Of a DNA stretch of 64,000 nucleotides, positions 8,241 to 17,173 are shown one piece after another (the stretch's first letter is position 1; each line of letters starts with the position of its first letter). Below the pieces are notes generated by a model. The model was not told the DNA's origin, did not search any database, and saw nothing but the letters and a program-made list of their open reading frames with translations. The stretch spans positions 1 through 64,000 of the forward strand of contig NZ_JBHUMM010000014.1 of assembly GCF_042685085.1 (NCBI RefSeq), written 5' to 3'. The position numbers and the translations under genes are program-made. Origin of the DNA: Marinicrinis sediminis (GTDB lineage: Bacteria > Bacillota > Bacilli > Paenibacillales > KCTC-33676).

Positions 8241-9189
8241 GGCGGATATTCGTGCTTTGCCTTATCAATGGTCCACGTTGATTGCGGAAATGGAGAGAGC
8301 AGTGCGGGTGATGGAAGCAGGCGATTATGCGCAGCCTATCAAGCCGTATTTGCGTTATGGAGACCCCGCCAATCGGATGATTGCCATGCCTGCATATTTG
8401 GGTGGATCGTTTGCGGCTGCTGGCCTCAAGTGGATCGCAAGCTTTCCTTCGAACCGGAATGAGGGGTTGCCAAGAGCACACAGTGTCACCCTGCTGAATG
8501 ATCACAGGACTGGCAGACCGGTAGCCATGCTGAACGCCACCTTGCCCAGTATGCTCAGGACAGCGGCTGTCAGTGGACTGTTGCTGACTCATTACGTCCA
8601 GTCACGTCGATGGAGCACGATGAAAGTTGGTATCCTGGGATTCGGCCCGATTGGCAGGCAGCATGTAGACATGTGTAACAGTCAGTTTGGATCGATGATT
8701 TCCAGCTATACGATCTATGATCCTTCCGGTGTGGATTTGTCCGGCATCGCTGAACCGGCGCGGTCACGTGCGCAAGTAGCGGATTCATGGGAGGAAGTCG
8801 TGATGCAGTCGGATGTGCTGATTACCTGCACCGTATCCGACAAGAGATATATATCGAGCCTGCCGCGTCCAGGCAGCTTGCTGCTGCATGTGTCGCTGCG
8901 CGATTATGTCCCGGAGGCAATTGCACAAGTAAAACAAATGATCGTAGATGACTGGGAGGAAGTGTGCAGGGAGCAGACTGATATCGAACGGCTCCACCTT
9001 GGATATGGATTGATGCCAGAGCAGGTCTTTACCTTGCAGGACGTCGTATGTCGACACGTTCTGGATCAAATGGACCCCGAGGAAAGCGTACTGTTCTCTC
9101 CCATGGGCATGGGGATTTTTGATGTGGCGATCGCGTCCAGGCTCTTGTTACTGGCCAGGGAGCATCAAGCAGGAACCGCGCTCCCGTAA
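8224..9189 (+). CDS. sbnB: SbnB-like dehydrogenase, 2,3-diaminopropionate synthesis
   Basis: Member of the ornithine cyclodeaminase/mu-crystallin fold. By family knowledge, SbnB oxidatively cleaves the SbnA product with NAD to give L-2,3-diaminopropionate, 2-oxoglutarate and NADH. The Rossmann NAD site is VGILGFGPIGRQHVDM (about 138-153). The substrate half contains the FAAAGLKWIASFPSN segment (about 61-75) and the ALNATLPSMLRTAAVSG-type region. The ATG at 8224 follows AGGAGGGG, overlapping sbnA. 321 aa. The coding end forms the left arm of the terminator, so this gene closes the operon. Confidence 0.9.
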   Translation: MLYLNEADIRALPYQWSTLIAEMERAVRVMEAGDYAQPIKPYLRYGDPANRMIAMPAYLGGSFAAAGLKWIASFPSNRNEGLPRAHSVTLLNDHRTGRPVAMLNATLPSMLRTAAVSGLLLTHYVQSRRWSTMKVGILGFGPIGRQHVDMCNSQFGSMISSYTIYDPSGVDLSGIAEPARSRAQVADSWEEVVMQSDVLITCTVSDKRYISSLPRPGSLLLHVSLRDYVPEAIAQVKQMIVDDWEEVCREQTDIERLHLGYGLMPEQVFTLQDVVCRHVLDQMDPEESVLFSPMGMGIFDVAIASRLLLLAREHQAGTALP

Positions 9190-9215
9190 GACAGGGAAGC
9201 GCGGTTCTGTTTGTG
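9173..9215 (+). terminator. Terminator of the PaaK-like/sbnA/sbnB operon
   Basis: GAACCGCGC-T-CCC and GGG-AA-GCGCGGTTC pair around an 8-base loop, followed by TGTTTGTGTT. The left arm lies inside the last codons of sbnB. The T-tract is imperfect but the stem is very strong. Confidence 0.8.
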
Positions 9216-9240
9216 TTGTATGCGATTAAGTTGTACGGGT

Positions 9241-10266
9241 TTAGCGAAACGGAATGGCATCGCCATCTACCAGTTCGGAGTTTGCTTTCATATAAGAGAC
9301 CAGTTCATTCACCTGGGTATAGGCAACCGCGACATACGTATCGGCAGCGCCGTAGTACACCGCGATTCTGCCTGTCTCTGCATCATGCAGCGTCGCACAA
9401 GGGAACGCGACATTTGGAACGAAGCCCGTCGTTTCATACGGTTTCTCCGGTGTCAGTAAATAATCACGAGTCCGATACAGCACCTTGGACGGGTCTTCCT
9501 TGTCGAGGAGGGCGGCCCCAATGCTGTACACAAATCCATTGCACGTTCCCGTGACCCCATGGTAGAACATGAGCCAGCCTTCATTTGTTTCAATCGGAAT
9601 CGGTCCGGCTCCGATTTTCACCCCTTGCCACCAGCCTGAACCGCCTTTAGCCATCACTCTGCGATGCTTGCCCCAGTGAACCAGATCCGGGCTCTCACTG
9701 AGGAAGATGTCACCGAATGGGGTATGTCCACTGTCGCTTGGTCTGCTGAGAAGCATGTATTTGCCGTTGATTTTTTGAGGGAACAGAACGCCGTTGCGGT
9801 TGAACGGAATGAACGGATTTTCCAGGCGGGTAAACGTCTTGAAGTCCTTGGTCATCCCGAGTCCAAGCGTCGCGCCGCCAAAGTCTGTGCACCAAATGAT
9901 ATAGTAGGTGTCTTCAATCTTCACCAGTCGGGGATCATAGGAGTAAGTAGGCTGATAGGATTGCCCCTGTTCGTCCACCCATTGAATCTCCTCATTTTCA
10001 ATCTCCCAGTTCAGTGCATCCTTGCTCCGTGCCACATGTAGCTGTGGCTTGCCATGCTTGTGATCCGCGCGAAGCACTCCGATAAATTCCTCGCCATACG
10101 GTACGACCGCGCTATTGAAAATACGTGCGGTTTTGGCTGTCGGATTCCAGTTGATAATCGGATTCTCTGTGTGTCTCCACATCACACCCTCTTCGTTAGC
10201 AGGCTTATCCTGCCAAGGCATGTTAGGCAATGCTGCCCCGATGATCTTCACTTCATTTTCACTCAT
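9241..10266 (-). CDS. GH130 family glycoside phosphorylase/hydrolase
   Basis: 341 aa, start supported by AAGGAGG before ATG. The sequence shows the five-bladed propeller repeats of GH130: RIFNSAVVPYGEEFIGVLRADHK, YDPRLVKIEDTYYIIWCTDFGG (with the conserved DPR), FIPFNRNGVLFPQKINGKYMLLSRPSD, WWQGVKIGAGPIPIETNEGWLMFYHGV and the late GRIAVYYGAADTYVAVA. Family members split or phosphorolyse beta-mannosides (mannosyl-glucose, beta-1,4- or beta-1,2-mannooligosaccharides) in the cytosol; the exact substrate cannot be read by eye. It is divergent from an alpha-glucosidase, with possible shared control through the inverted repeats between them. Confidence 0.87.
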   Translation of the reverse strand: MSENEVKIIGAALPNMPWQDKPANEEGVMWRHTENPIINWNPTAKTARIFNSAVVPYGEEFIGVLRADHKHGKPQLHVARSKDALNWEIENEEIQWVDEQGQSYQPTYSYDPRLVKIEDTYYIIWCTDFGGATLGLGMTKDFKTFTRLENPFIPFNRNGVLFPQKINGKYMLLSRPSDSGHTPFGDIFLSESPDLVHWGKHRRVMAKGGSGWWQGVKIGAGPIPIETNEGWLMFYHGVTGTCNGFVYSIGAALLDKEDPSKVLYRTRDYLLTPEKPYETTGFVPNVAFPCATLHDAETGRIAVYYGAADTYVAVAYTQVNELVSYMKANSELVDGDAIPFR

Positions 10267-10311
10267 GTCCTTACCTCCTTGATAGGGTCGAATGGGTCAC
10301 CATACATGTAA

Positions 10312-10337
10312 TCATAACAATATTATTTTTGTTATGA
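10312..10337. promoter_or_regulatory. Candidate operator, 9-bp inverted repeat
   Basis: TCATAACAA and TTGTTATGA form a perfect inverted repeat with an 8-base AT spacer. A related near-palindrome GTTATGATAAC lies at 10372-10382, sharing TGTTATGATAA with the first site. They sit in the 283-base divergent intergenic region between the GH130 gene and the alpha-glucosidase. The bound regulator is not identifiable here. Confidence 0.45.
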
Positions 10338-10500
10338 TAAATAAAATATATAATACTAACAAAACTATAATGTTATGATAACGTTTCCCTTGCCGGTTCG
10401 TCAATGATGAATTTCGCAATCTGTGAAAAGGGAACGAAACGCGCAAAAAAATACGAAAAAAACGGTAATATAATGCCCTAAAATACAGCCAGGGTTGGCG

Positions 10501-10506
10501 TATAAT
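10501..10506 (+). promoter_or_regulatory. Candidate -10 box for the alpha-glucosidase
   Basis: A perfect TATAAT lies 43 bases before the start codon. No good -35 is visible at normal distance, so expression may depend on an activator, or another -10 at 10469-10474 (also TATAAT) may be used. Confidence 0.4.
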
Positions 10507-10549
10507 AGAAAAAAATAGATGTATTAAAGGGTAGTAGAGGAGGAGAGTC

Positions 10550-12274
10550 ATGCAGAAGACGTGGTGGAAAGAAAGTGTCGTCTATCAGATCTATCCACGC
10601 AGTTTTATGGATTCCAATGGAGATGGCATCGGAGACTTGAACGGCATTCGCTCCAAGCTGGATTATTTGAAAGAACTTGGGGTGGATGTGATCTGGATTT
10701 GTCCCATCTATCAATCTCCCAACGCAGACAATGGCTATGACATTAGCGATTATTACGAGATCATGGATGAATTCGGTACGATGGAACAGTTTGATGCCCT
10801 ATTGGCTGAAGCCCATGAACGGGGACTGAGGGTGATTATGGATCTCGTTGTCAATCATACCTCAGATGAGCATCCGTGGTTCATTGAATCCCGTTCTTCC
10901 ACGGATCATCCGAAGCGGGATTATTACATATGGAGAAAAGGGAAGCAGAGCGGGGACCCGCAGGCGTATCCGAATAACTGGGAGTCCGTATTCGGCCATT
11001 CGGTCTGGCAGTACGATGAAGAGACCGACGAGTTTTTCATGCATATCTTTACGAACCGACAGCCTGACCTGAACTGGGAGAATCCGCGCATGGTGCAGGA
11101 TATCCATGAAATGATCAGGTGGTGGCTGGACAAGGGCATTGACGGTTTTCGTGTGGATGCGATCAATCATATTACACGGGAAGAAGGGCTTCCGGACGAG
11201 GAGAATCCCCAGCAGCTGAAGACCGTTCCGGCTTATAAGCGCTTCGCCAATTTGCCAGGGGTGCATGATCACATTCGCCATATCCATGAACAGGTGCTGC
11301 GGCATTATGACATCATGACCGTTGGGGAAGCGGGTGGCTCTACGCCAGAGGACGCTTTGCTGTACGTAGGGGAAGATCGCCATGAACTGAATATGTCTTT
11401 TCATTTCGAGCACATGGGATTGGATCGGGTAAATGTGAACAAATGGGTTCACCGTCCGTGGCAACTGAGCGAGCTGAAGTCAGTCATGAGCCGTTGGCAG
11501 GAAGTGCTGCATGGCAAAGGCTGGAACGCGAATTACTGGAACAATCACGATCAGCCCAGAGCGGTCTCCCGGTTTGGCGAGGATACCGTTTATCGCAAGC
11601 CGTCTGCCAAGCTTCTCGCTACCTTTATTCACATGCTGGAAGGCACGCCATTTGTTTATCAGGGTGAAGAGATCGGCATGACCAATATTCGCTTTCAGGA
11701 TCTCTCGGATTACCGGGATATTGAAATCTTCAATTATGCCCGTATCTCGAAGGAAAAAGGAATGCCGGAGCAGACGATGATGGAAGCGATCTGGCGTACA
11801 GGCCGGGACAATGCAAGAACCCCCATGCAATGGAATGCAACGGAAAATGGCGGCTTTACAACCGGAACTCCATGGATGAAGGTGAATCCCAATTACACCA
11901 CGATCAACGTCGAGGAAAGCAGGCAGGACCCAAATTCCATATTCCACTATTATCAGAAGCTGATCCGTCTGCGCAAACAACATGAAGTGATCGTATACGG
12001 AAAATATGAGCTGATTGAGCCTGATCACGCGCAGGTGTATGCCTTCACGCGTACGTTCCAGGATCAGCAGCTGCTGGTCATCTTGAATTTCTCGGAGGAA
12101 CAAGCTGAATTTGAGTTGCCGGACTCCGTGATAGGCTTCGCGGGAGAGTGGCTGATTGGCAATTATGAACATGACACGGAGCCAATGACTGGGAAGAACG
12201 GGAAGCTTCCTTCACGTTCTCTGCGTCTGCTTCCTTATGAAGCGCAGGTTTATCTGGGACATTCTAAAGCCTGA
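10550..12274 (+). CDS. GH13 alpha-glucosidase (oligo-1,6-glucosidase type)
   Basis: 574 aa cytosolic exo-acting alpha-glucosidase; start follows AGGAGGAG. GH13 motifs appear in order: NADNGYDISDYY, DLVVNHTSDEHPWF (region I), GFRVDAINHI with nucleophile Asp203, VGEAGG with acid/base Glu260, and NHDQPR with Asp334. The C-terminal beta-sandwich (about 480-574) includes LLVILNFSEEQAEFELP. Length and motifs match MalL/oligo-1,6-glucosidases (subfamily 31-like) acting on isomaltose-type or short alpha-glucosides. No signal peptide, so its sugars must be imported, but no transporter is adjacent. A terminator follows. Confidence 0.92.
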   Translation: MQKTWWKESVVYQIYPRSFMDSNGDGIGDLNGIRSKLDYLKELGVDVIWICPIYQSPNADNGYDISDYYEIMDEFGTMEQFDALLAEAHERGLRVIMDLVVNHTSDEHPWFIESRSSTDHPKRDYYIWRKGKQSGDPQAYPNNWESVFGHSVWQYDEETDEFFMHIFTNRQPDLNWENPRMVQDIHEMIRWWLDKGIDGFRVDAINHITREEGLPDEENPQQLKTVPAYKRFANLPGVHDHIRHIHEQVLRHYDIMTVGEAGGSTPEDALLYVGEDRHELNMSFHFEHMGLDRVNVNKWVHRPWQLSELKSVMSRWQEVLHGKGWNANYWNNHDQPRAVSRFGEDTVYRKPSAKLLATFIHMLEGTPFVYQGEEIGMTNIRFQDLSDYRDIEIFNYARISKEKGMPEQTMMEAIWRTGRDNARTPMQWNATENGGFTTGTPWMKVNPNYTTINVEESRQDPNSIFHYYQKLIRLRKQHEVIVYGKYELIEPDHAQVYAFTRTFQDQQLLVILNFSEEQAEFELPDSVIGFAGEWLIGNYEHDTEPMTGKNGKLPSRSLRLLPYEAQVYLGHSKA

Positions 12275-12313
12275 CCGTATCACTTCAAGCTAAAGGGTAT
12301 GCGATTTCTTCAA

Positions 12314-12348
12314 GGTCGCTGACGTACCATGTCAGTGGCTTTTTTTTA
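12314..12348 (+). terminator. Terminator after alpha-glucosidase
   Basis: A 9-bp stem (GTCGCTGAC with GTCAGTGGC, two wobble pairs) around GTACCAT is followed directly by eight T. It separates the alpha-glucosidase from dnaE. Confidence 0.8.
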
Positions 12349-12463
12349 TGAAGACGGTAATCATTCCTTCACAAGCATGGCAGCGACTTGTTCCTTCAAA
12401 ATATGCTATGATAGAAGCAACGAATACGAACGTATGTACTTTGTGTAAAAGGAGTAGGTGAAG

Positions 12464-15400
12464 ATGTCTCCATCTGATTTTGTTCATCTGCATGTGCATA
12501 GCGAATACAGTCTGCTGGACGGCGCAGCGAAAATACAGGAGCTCGCTGCCTCTGCCGCTCAAAAAGGGATGAAAGCACTCGCGCTTACCGATCATGGCGT
12601 TATGTACGGAGCCATCCCCTTTTACAAGGCGTGCAAGAAACATGGCTTGAAGCCGATTATTGGCTGTGAGGTTTACATGACCGCAGGTTCGATTGAACAG
12701 AAGCTGCCCAGACACGAGCAGCCGATTTATCACTTGATTTTGCTGGCGCAAAATGAGGAAGGTTACCGCAATCTCATGCGGTTGACGTCGGTTGCCCATC
12801 TGGAAGGCTTTCATTATAAACCGAGAGTAGATGAACGGCTGCTGCGGCAGCATCATGAAGGAATCATTGCACTCAGTGCGTGTCTGGGGAGCGAAGTGTC
12901 CCAGCAGCTGCTGCATGACAATTGGGAGGAAGCGGTAGAGGCCGCCAGGAAATATGCGGACATCTTCCCGGATCGCTTCTATCTCGAGCTACAGGATCAC
13001 GGCTTAATCGAGCAGAAACAGGTCAACGAACGGATGATCGAGCTGAGCAGGCATACCGGTCTGCCGCTCATTGCCACCAATGATGTGCATTACATGGAAG
13101 AGCCGGATGCGTCGGTACAGGAAGTGCTGATATGTATCGGAACTGGCAAAACCCTGGAGGATGAAGATCGGCTGCGCTTTCATACGTCCCAGATGTACCT
13201 GAAGTCGCCGGATGAGATGATGAGCTTGTTCCCGCATGTCTCAGAAGCCATTGCCAACACTTGCAAGGTGGCTGATCAGTGCAACCTGGAGCTTGATTTT
13301 GAGCTGTCGATACTGCCCCGGTTCTCTCCTATACCAGAGGGACGGAATGAGGATCGTTACTTGCGGGAGCTTTGCGAGCAAGGCTTGCAGGCGCGATATG
13401 CAGAAACGGCAGAATGGAACTCGGCTGAATTTCAGGACAAATTGAAGCAACGGCTGGATTACGAGCTTCAGACGATCTCCAGAATGGGCTATTCCGATTA
13501 TTTTCTGATCGTCTGGGATTTCATTCGCTATGCACATAGTCAGGGGATTGTGACCGGCCCCGGCAGGGGGTCCTCGGCAGGCAGTCTGGTCGCCTATGTG
13601 CTGCAAATTACAGATGTCGATCCGATCAGGTACGGGCTATTGTTTGAACGTTTTCTCAATCCGGAGCGGGTCACGATGCCCGATATCGATATCGACTTCA
13701 ATGATTTGCGCCGGGATGAAGTCATCGCCTATGTATCGGATAAATATGGCCGCGATCATGTCGCGCAAATCATTACCTTCGGGACGATGGCAGCCCGCGC
13801 GGCTATCCGAGACGTCGGACGTGTGATGAGTGTACCGTTCTATGAGGTTGACAAGGCAGCCAAGCTAATCCCGCATCAGGTTGGAATGACGTTGGCCAAA
13901 GCGCTGGAGATCAGTCCAGAGCTGCAAAAGCTGCGCAGTTCCAGCCAGAAGGTGTCGGAGCTGCTCCATACTGCGCAGCGAGTGGAAGGGATGCCCCGTC
14001 ATGCCTCTACCCATGCAGCAGGCGTCGTCATTTCCAGAGAAGCGCTGACCGATCATGTGCCGCTTCAGGAAGGATCAGAGGGTATCCCGCTGACGCAATA
14101 CTCCATGGAGCATCTGGAATCGATCGGATTGCTCAAAATGGACTTTCTCGGACTGCGCACCCTGTCCATTATCGAACGAACCTTGCAATGGGTGAAGGAA
14201 CTGACCGGGGAAGAGCTCGATCTGAAACAGATTCCCCTTCATGATCCCCTTACGTATGAGATGCTTAGTCATGGCGATACAACCGGGGTGTTCCAGCTGG
14301 AGTCTGCGGGCATGAGACGTGTCCTCAAGGAGCTAAAGCCTACCGAGTTTGAGGATATCATTTCTGTACTGGCGCTCTATCGACCGGGGCCGATGGAATA
14401 CATCGGACAATATATCGCTGGCAAGCATGGCAAGGCGGAAGTGGTCTACCCGCATCCGACACTGGAGCCTATTCTGAAAGAAACGTATGGCATTATCGTG
14501 TACCAGGAGCAGATCATGCAGATCGCTTCCCGCATGGCCGGCTTTTCACTCGGAGAAGCGGATTTGCTGCGACGAGCCGTTTCCAAGAAGAAGCGGGAGA
14601 TTTTGGATCAGGAGCGGACGCATTTCGTAGAAGGCTGTGTACATCAGGGGCATCGCCCGGAAGAAGCGAATCATGTCTATGACATGATCGTCAGATTTGC
14701 CGATTATGGCTTTCCGAAAGCGCATGCGACCGCTTACGGAGTGCTAGCTTTCCAGACGGCCTATTTAAAAGCCCATTACCCGGCTGCCTTCATGGCGTCC
14801 ATGCTGACCGCAGTGACAGGAAATCAGGGCAAAACTGCCGAGTATGTCGAGGAATGCAAGCGAATGGACATCGCTGTGCTGCCGCCGGATGTGAATGAAA
14901 GCGGCATGTACTTTACCCCGGTTCCTGTGACAGGAGAATCGGACAAGCGCGCCATTATTCGCTTCGGGTTGGCGGCTGTCAAAAATGTCGGCTACCAGGC
15001 GATTGAGAGCATTACGGCATCCCGGAAATCCAAGCCCTATCACGACCTCCTCAGCTTTTGCCAGCAGGTGGATCTGCGGGTGTGCAACAAGCGGGTCATT
15101 GAGTCGCTGATACAGGCCGGCGCCTTTGATTCCATGGAAGGACATCGCGCCCAGCTCATTGCTGTGCTGGATGATGCGGTGGAAATGGCGATGAAATGGA
15201 AAAAAGAAAGCGAGGACCTGCAACTGCATTTGTTCGGCTTTCAGGAAGAAGCGAACTGGGAACTGGATTTGCCGGAGATCCGGCCTTATGATCCCATGCA
15301 GCAGCTGGAACTGGAAAAGGAAATGACGGGGCTGTTCATCTCCGGTCATCCGCTGGATGCTTATCAGGAAAGGCTTGCCGGATATTCGATGATACCTCTC

Positions 15401-16159
15401 CACACGCTAAGCGAGCAGGCTGAACATACCGTGGTCAATGTAGCGGGCATGCTGCAGTCTGTCAAGCCTATCCTCACCAAAAAGGGCAAGCAAATGGCCT
15501 TTGCGGAGCTGGAGGATCGCTTTGGAAAAGTAGAGGTGGTCATTTTTCCGGAAAGCTGGCAAACCTACAGCAGTCTTCTCACAGCTGGCAAGCTGGTGAT
15601 TCTCAAGGGCAAGGTTCAGCACCAGGAAGAACAAACGAAAATCATCTGTGAGAAGGTGATGTCGATGGACGATCTCAAACCTCTTCCAGTCCGATCGCTG
15701 TCTCACGGAGGAGCCGCGTCTCACAAAGCAGATCAGCAAGAAGTGCGCGAAGCCCCGGAGGGGTCCTATCAGACGGTATTGCGTTCTGAAAAGGGAGATC
15801 AGGCTCAGGCCCGCTCATCAGAAGCCAACAGTAAAGTCACTTGGGGAGACGAAGCTGAACAGAACCGTGATGGAGCCGCGCAGGCAAGGGGAGAAAACAA
15901 CAGGGGTGTGCGCAACCGCACAGTCTCACCCGGGGCGAAGCTGTATATTAAGATTAGCTCCCACCGGGAGCACCCCACATTATTGAAACAACTGCAAGAT
16001 ATTTTACTGCGTCATGCTGGCGACACGTCCGTGATTCTGTTTTACGAGCGGACGGAGAAACCGGTGGCCCTGAGTGCCAAATATGACGTGACCTTCAGCA
16101 AGGCGTTGGTGGAGGAAGTGGAGAAATGGATGGGAAAAGGAGCGGTTGCCGTTAAATAG
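12464..16159 (+). CDS. dnaE: DNA polymerase III alpha subunit DnaE
   Basis: About 1231 aa replicative polymerase subunit; in low-GC Gram-positives DnaE works beside PolC, extending primers on the lagging strand. ATG at 12464 follows GGAG by nine bases and is preferred over the GTG two codons earlier. Order: PHP domain beginning FVHLHVHSEYSLLDG; polymerase palm with GPGRGSSAGSLVAY (about 365) and the catalytic PDIDIDF (about 404); fingers; helix-hairpin-helix; OB fold (about 990-1075, VVNVAGMLQSVKPI). Before the last ~75 residues lies a ~85-residue low-complexity linker rich in E, Q, R, S and A. It starts a block syntenic with B. subtilis dnaE-accDA-pyk. Confidence 0.96.
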   Translation: MSPSDFVHLHVHSEYSLLDGAAKIQELAASAAQKGMKALALTDHGVMYGAIPFYKACKKHGLKPIIGCEVYMTAGSIEQKLPRHEQPIYHLILLAQNEEGYRNLMRLTSVAHLEGFHYKPRVDERLLRQHHEGIIALSACLGSEVSQQLLHDNWEEAVEAARKYADIFPDRFYLELQDHGLIEQKQVNERMIELSRHTGLPLIATNDVHYMEEPDASVQEVLICIGTGKTLEDEDRLRFHTSQMYLKSPDEMMSLFPHVSEAIANTCKVADQCNLELDFELSILPRFSPIPEGRNEDRYLRELCEQGLQARYAETAEWNSAEFQDKLKQRLDYELQTISRMGYSDYFLIVWDFIRYAHSQGIVTGPGRGSSAGSLVAYVLQITDVDPIRYGLLFERFLNPERVTMPDIDIDFNDLRRDEVIAYVSDKYGRDHVAQIITFGTMAARAAIRDVGRVMSVPFYEVDKAAKLIPHQVGMTLAKALEISPELQKLRSSSQKVSELLHTAQRVEGMPRHASTHAAGVVISREALTDHVPLQEGSEGIPLTQYSMEHLESIGLLKMDFLGLRTLSIIERTLQWVKELTGEELDLKQIPLHDPLTYEMLSHGDTTGVFQLESAGMRRVLKELKPTEFEDIISVLALYRPGPMEYIGQYIAGKHGKAEVVYPHPTLEPILKETYGIIVYQEQIMQIASRMAGFSLGEADLLRRAVSKKKREILDQERTHFVEGCVHQGHRPEEANHVYDMIVRFADYGFPKAHATAYGVLAFQTAYLKAHYPAAFMASMLTAVTGNQGKTAEYVEECKRMDIAVLPPDVNESGMYFTPVPVTGESDKRAIIRFGLAAVKNVGYQAIESITASRKSKPYHDLLSFCQQVDLRVCNKRVIESLIQAGAFDSMEGHRAQLIAVLDDAVEMAMKWKKESEDLQLHLFGFQEEANWELDLPEIRPYDPMQQLELEKEMTGLFISGHPLDAYQERLAGYSMIPLHTLSEQAEHTVVNVAGMLQSVKPILTKKGKQMAFAELEDRFGKVEVVIFPESWQTYSSLLTAGKLVILKGKVQHQEEQTKIICEKVMSMDDLKPLPVRSLSHGGAASHKADQQEVREAPEGSYQTVLRSEKGDQAQARSSEANSKVTWGDEAEQNRDGAAQARGENNRGVRNRTVSPGAKLYIKISSHREHPTLLKQLQDILLRHAGDTSVILFYERTEKPVALSAKYDVTFSKALVEEVEKWMGKGAVAVK

Positions 16160-16286
16160 GGAGGAAAATGAGGCGAAACAAGGACAAGATTGTCGGTCTT
16201 CTTGCATACATTGTGTTATAGAGTCTGTTCAGGTACAGGACATAGACCTGAATGCTCTGACAGATGGACAAGGAGGCACCTCGCCT

Positions 16287-16793
16287 ATGACGGAAAAATC
16301 AATCATTGCCCTGCTGGCAGAGCGGGGCGTACAGGTTTCGGATGTGGCTGAAATTGTCTACAGCATGCAAAAGCCGTACCACCCTCTTCTCGAGCTGGAG
16401 GATTGTCAGGAAAGTGTCCTTGCCGTGCTTCAGAAGCGGGAGGTGCAGTATACTCTGATCACCGGTATTGCCTTGGATATGCTGGCCGAGCAAAAGCAAT
16501 TGCCATCACCGCTGCAGCAGATCATGGAGGCGGATGAGCCGCTTTACGGCGTAGATGAGACGATGGCGCTCGGCATCATCAGTGTCTACGGCATGATCGG
16601 CCTGACCAGCTTCGGCTACCTGGACAAGGAGAAATACGGGATTATACGCAGGCTGAATGACCATCGCGACCGGGTGCATGTGTTTCTGGACGATCTGGTC
16701 GCAGGACTTGCTGCTGCTGCCTCTGCACGCATCGCGCACAATGACGAGAAGGTCACAAATTACGAGAGAACAACCCCTAAGGACAAGAAATAG
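16287..16793 (+). CDS. Phosphatidylglycerophosphatase A family protein (YutG-like)
   Basis: About 168 aa; start at 16287 chosen because AGGAGG lies ten bases upstream. The frame stays open further 5' across the dnaE end, but without a binding site. The sequence from YGVDETMALGIISVYGMIGLTSFGYLDKEK through HVFLDDLVAGLAAAASARIAH matches the PgpA/YutG fold, which removes phosphate from phosphatidylglycerophosphate to give phosphatidylglycerol at the membrane. The B. subtilis YutG subgroup is shorter in membrane segments than E. coli PgpA, as here. The segment near residue 25 (PYHPLLELEDC) is typical of the YutG group. Confidence 0.85.
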   Translation: MTEKSIIALLAERGVQVSDVAEIVYSMQKPYHPLLELEDCQESVLAVLQKREVQYTLITGIALDMLAEQKQLPSPLQQIMEADEPLYGVDETMALGIISVYGMIGLTSFGYLDKEKYGIIRRLNDHRDRVHVFLDDLVAGLAAAASARIAHNDEKVTNYERTTPKDKK

Positions 16794-16826
16794 CCTCATT
16801 CCTGCCTGTGGAATTGCGCCCCTTTG

Positions 16827-16856
16827 TTGCGGGAATTCTAGAAATTATGCTATCAT
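16827..16856 (+). promoter_or_regulatory. Candidate sigma-A promoter upstream of the 62-aa gene and accDA
   Basis: TTGCGG, 18 bases, TATCAT. It would drive the small DUF2007-like gene and possibly accD-accA. Judged by eye only. Confidence 0.4.
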
Positions 16857-16917
16857 GAATCCATTGTATATCATGGACAGGTTTATGGAGTGCATGTTCA
16901 GGAGGTTATTCCTTTCT

Positions 16918-17106
16918 ATGTGGACGGTCATTTATATTGCGCCAACCGCAGCCATTGCTGAAAAAATACAACTACGACTAAGCGAAGAGGGATTTTTAGT
17001 ACGTGCGCGTGCTATTAATCTATCAAAACAGCAATTCAAGATCCTCGTACCCAAGACAGAAGTTCATGAAGCGCAAGAAGTATTGAATACCATTCTTCAT
17101 TCATAA
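16918..17106 (+). CDS. Small DUF2007-like protein, 62 aa
   Basis: ATG at 16918 lies about 12 bases after AGGAGG. The 62 residues show a beta-alpha-beta pattern (WTVIYIAPTAAIAEKIQLRLSEEGFLVRARAI...FKILVPKTEVHEAQEVLNTIL) like the ferredoxin-like DUF2007 fold found in putative signal-transducing proteins. The same small gene commonly precedes accD in Paenibacillus genomes as I recall them. Its role is unknown; position suggests a link with the carboxylase genes. No catalytic motif is visible. Confidence 0.7.
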   Translation: MWTVIYIAPTAAIAEKIQLRLSEEGFLVRARAINLSKQQFKILVPKTEVHEAQEVLNTILHS

Positions 17107-17173
17107 ATCTCGATTCTGTCCATCCCGACGCAGGTAGTGGCAGATCGAAAAAAACGCCTTGTGGGGTGTCAGC

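Noticed and set aside
12388..12412. TTGTTC...TATGAT as a dnaE promoter
   Set aside because: The spacer is only 13 bases, too short for sigma-A; TATGAT alone is not enough to call a promoter.
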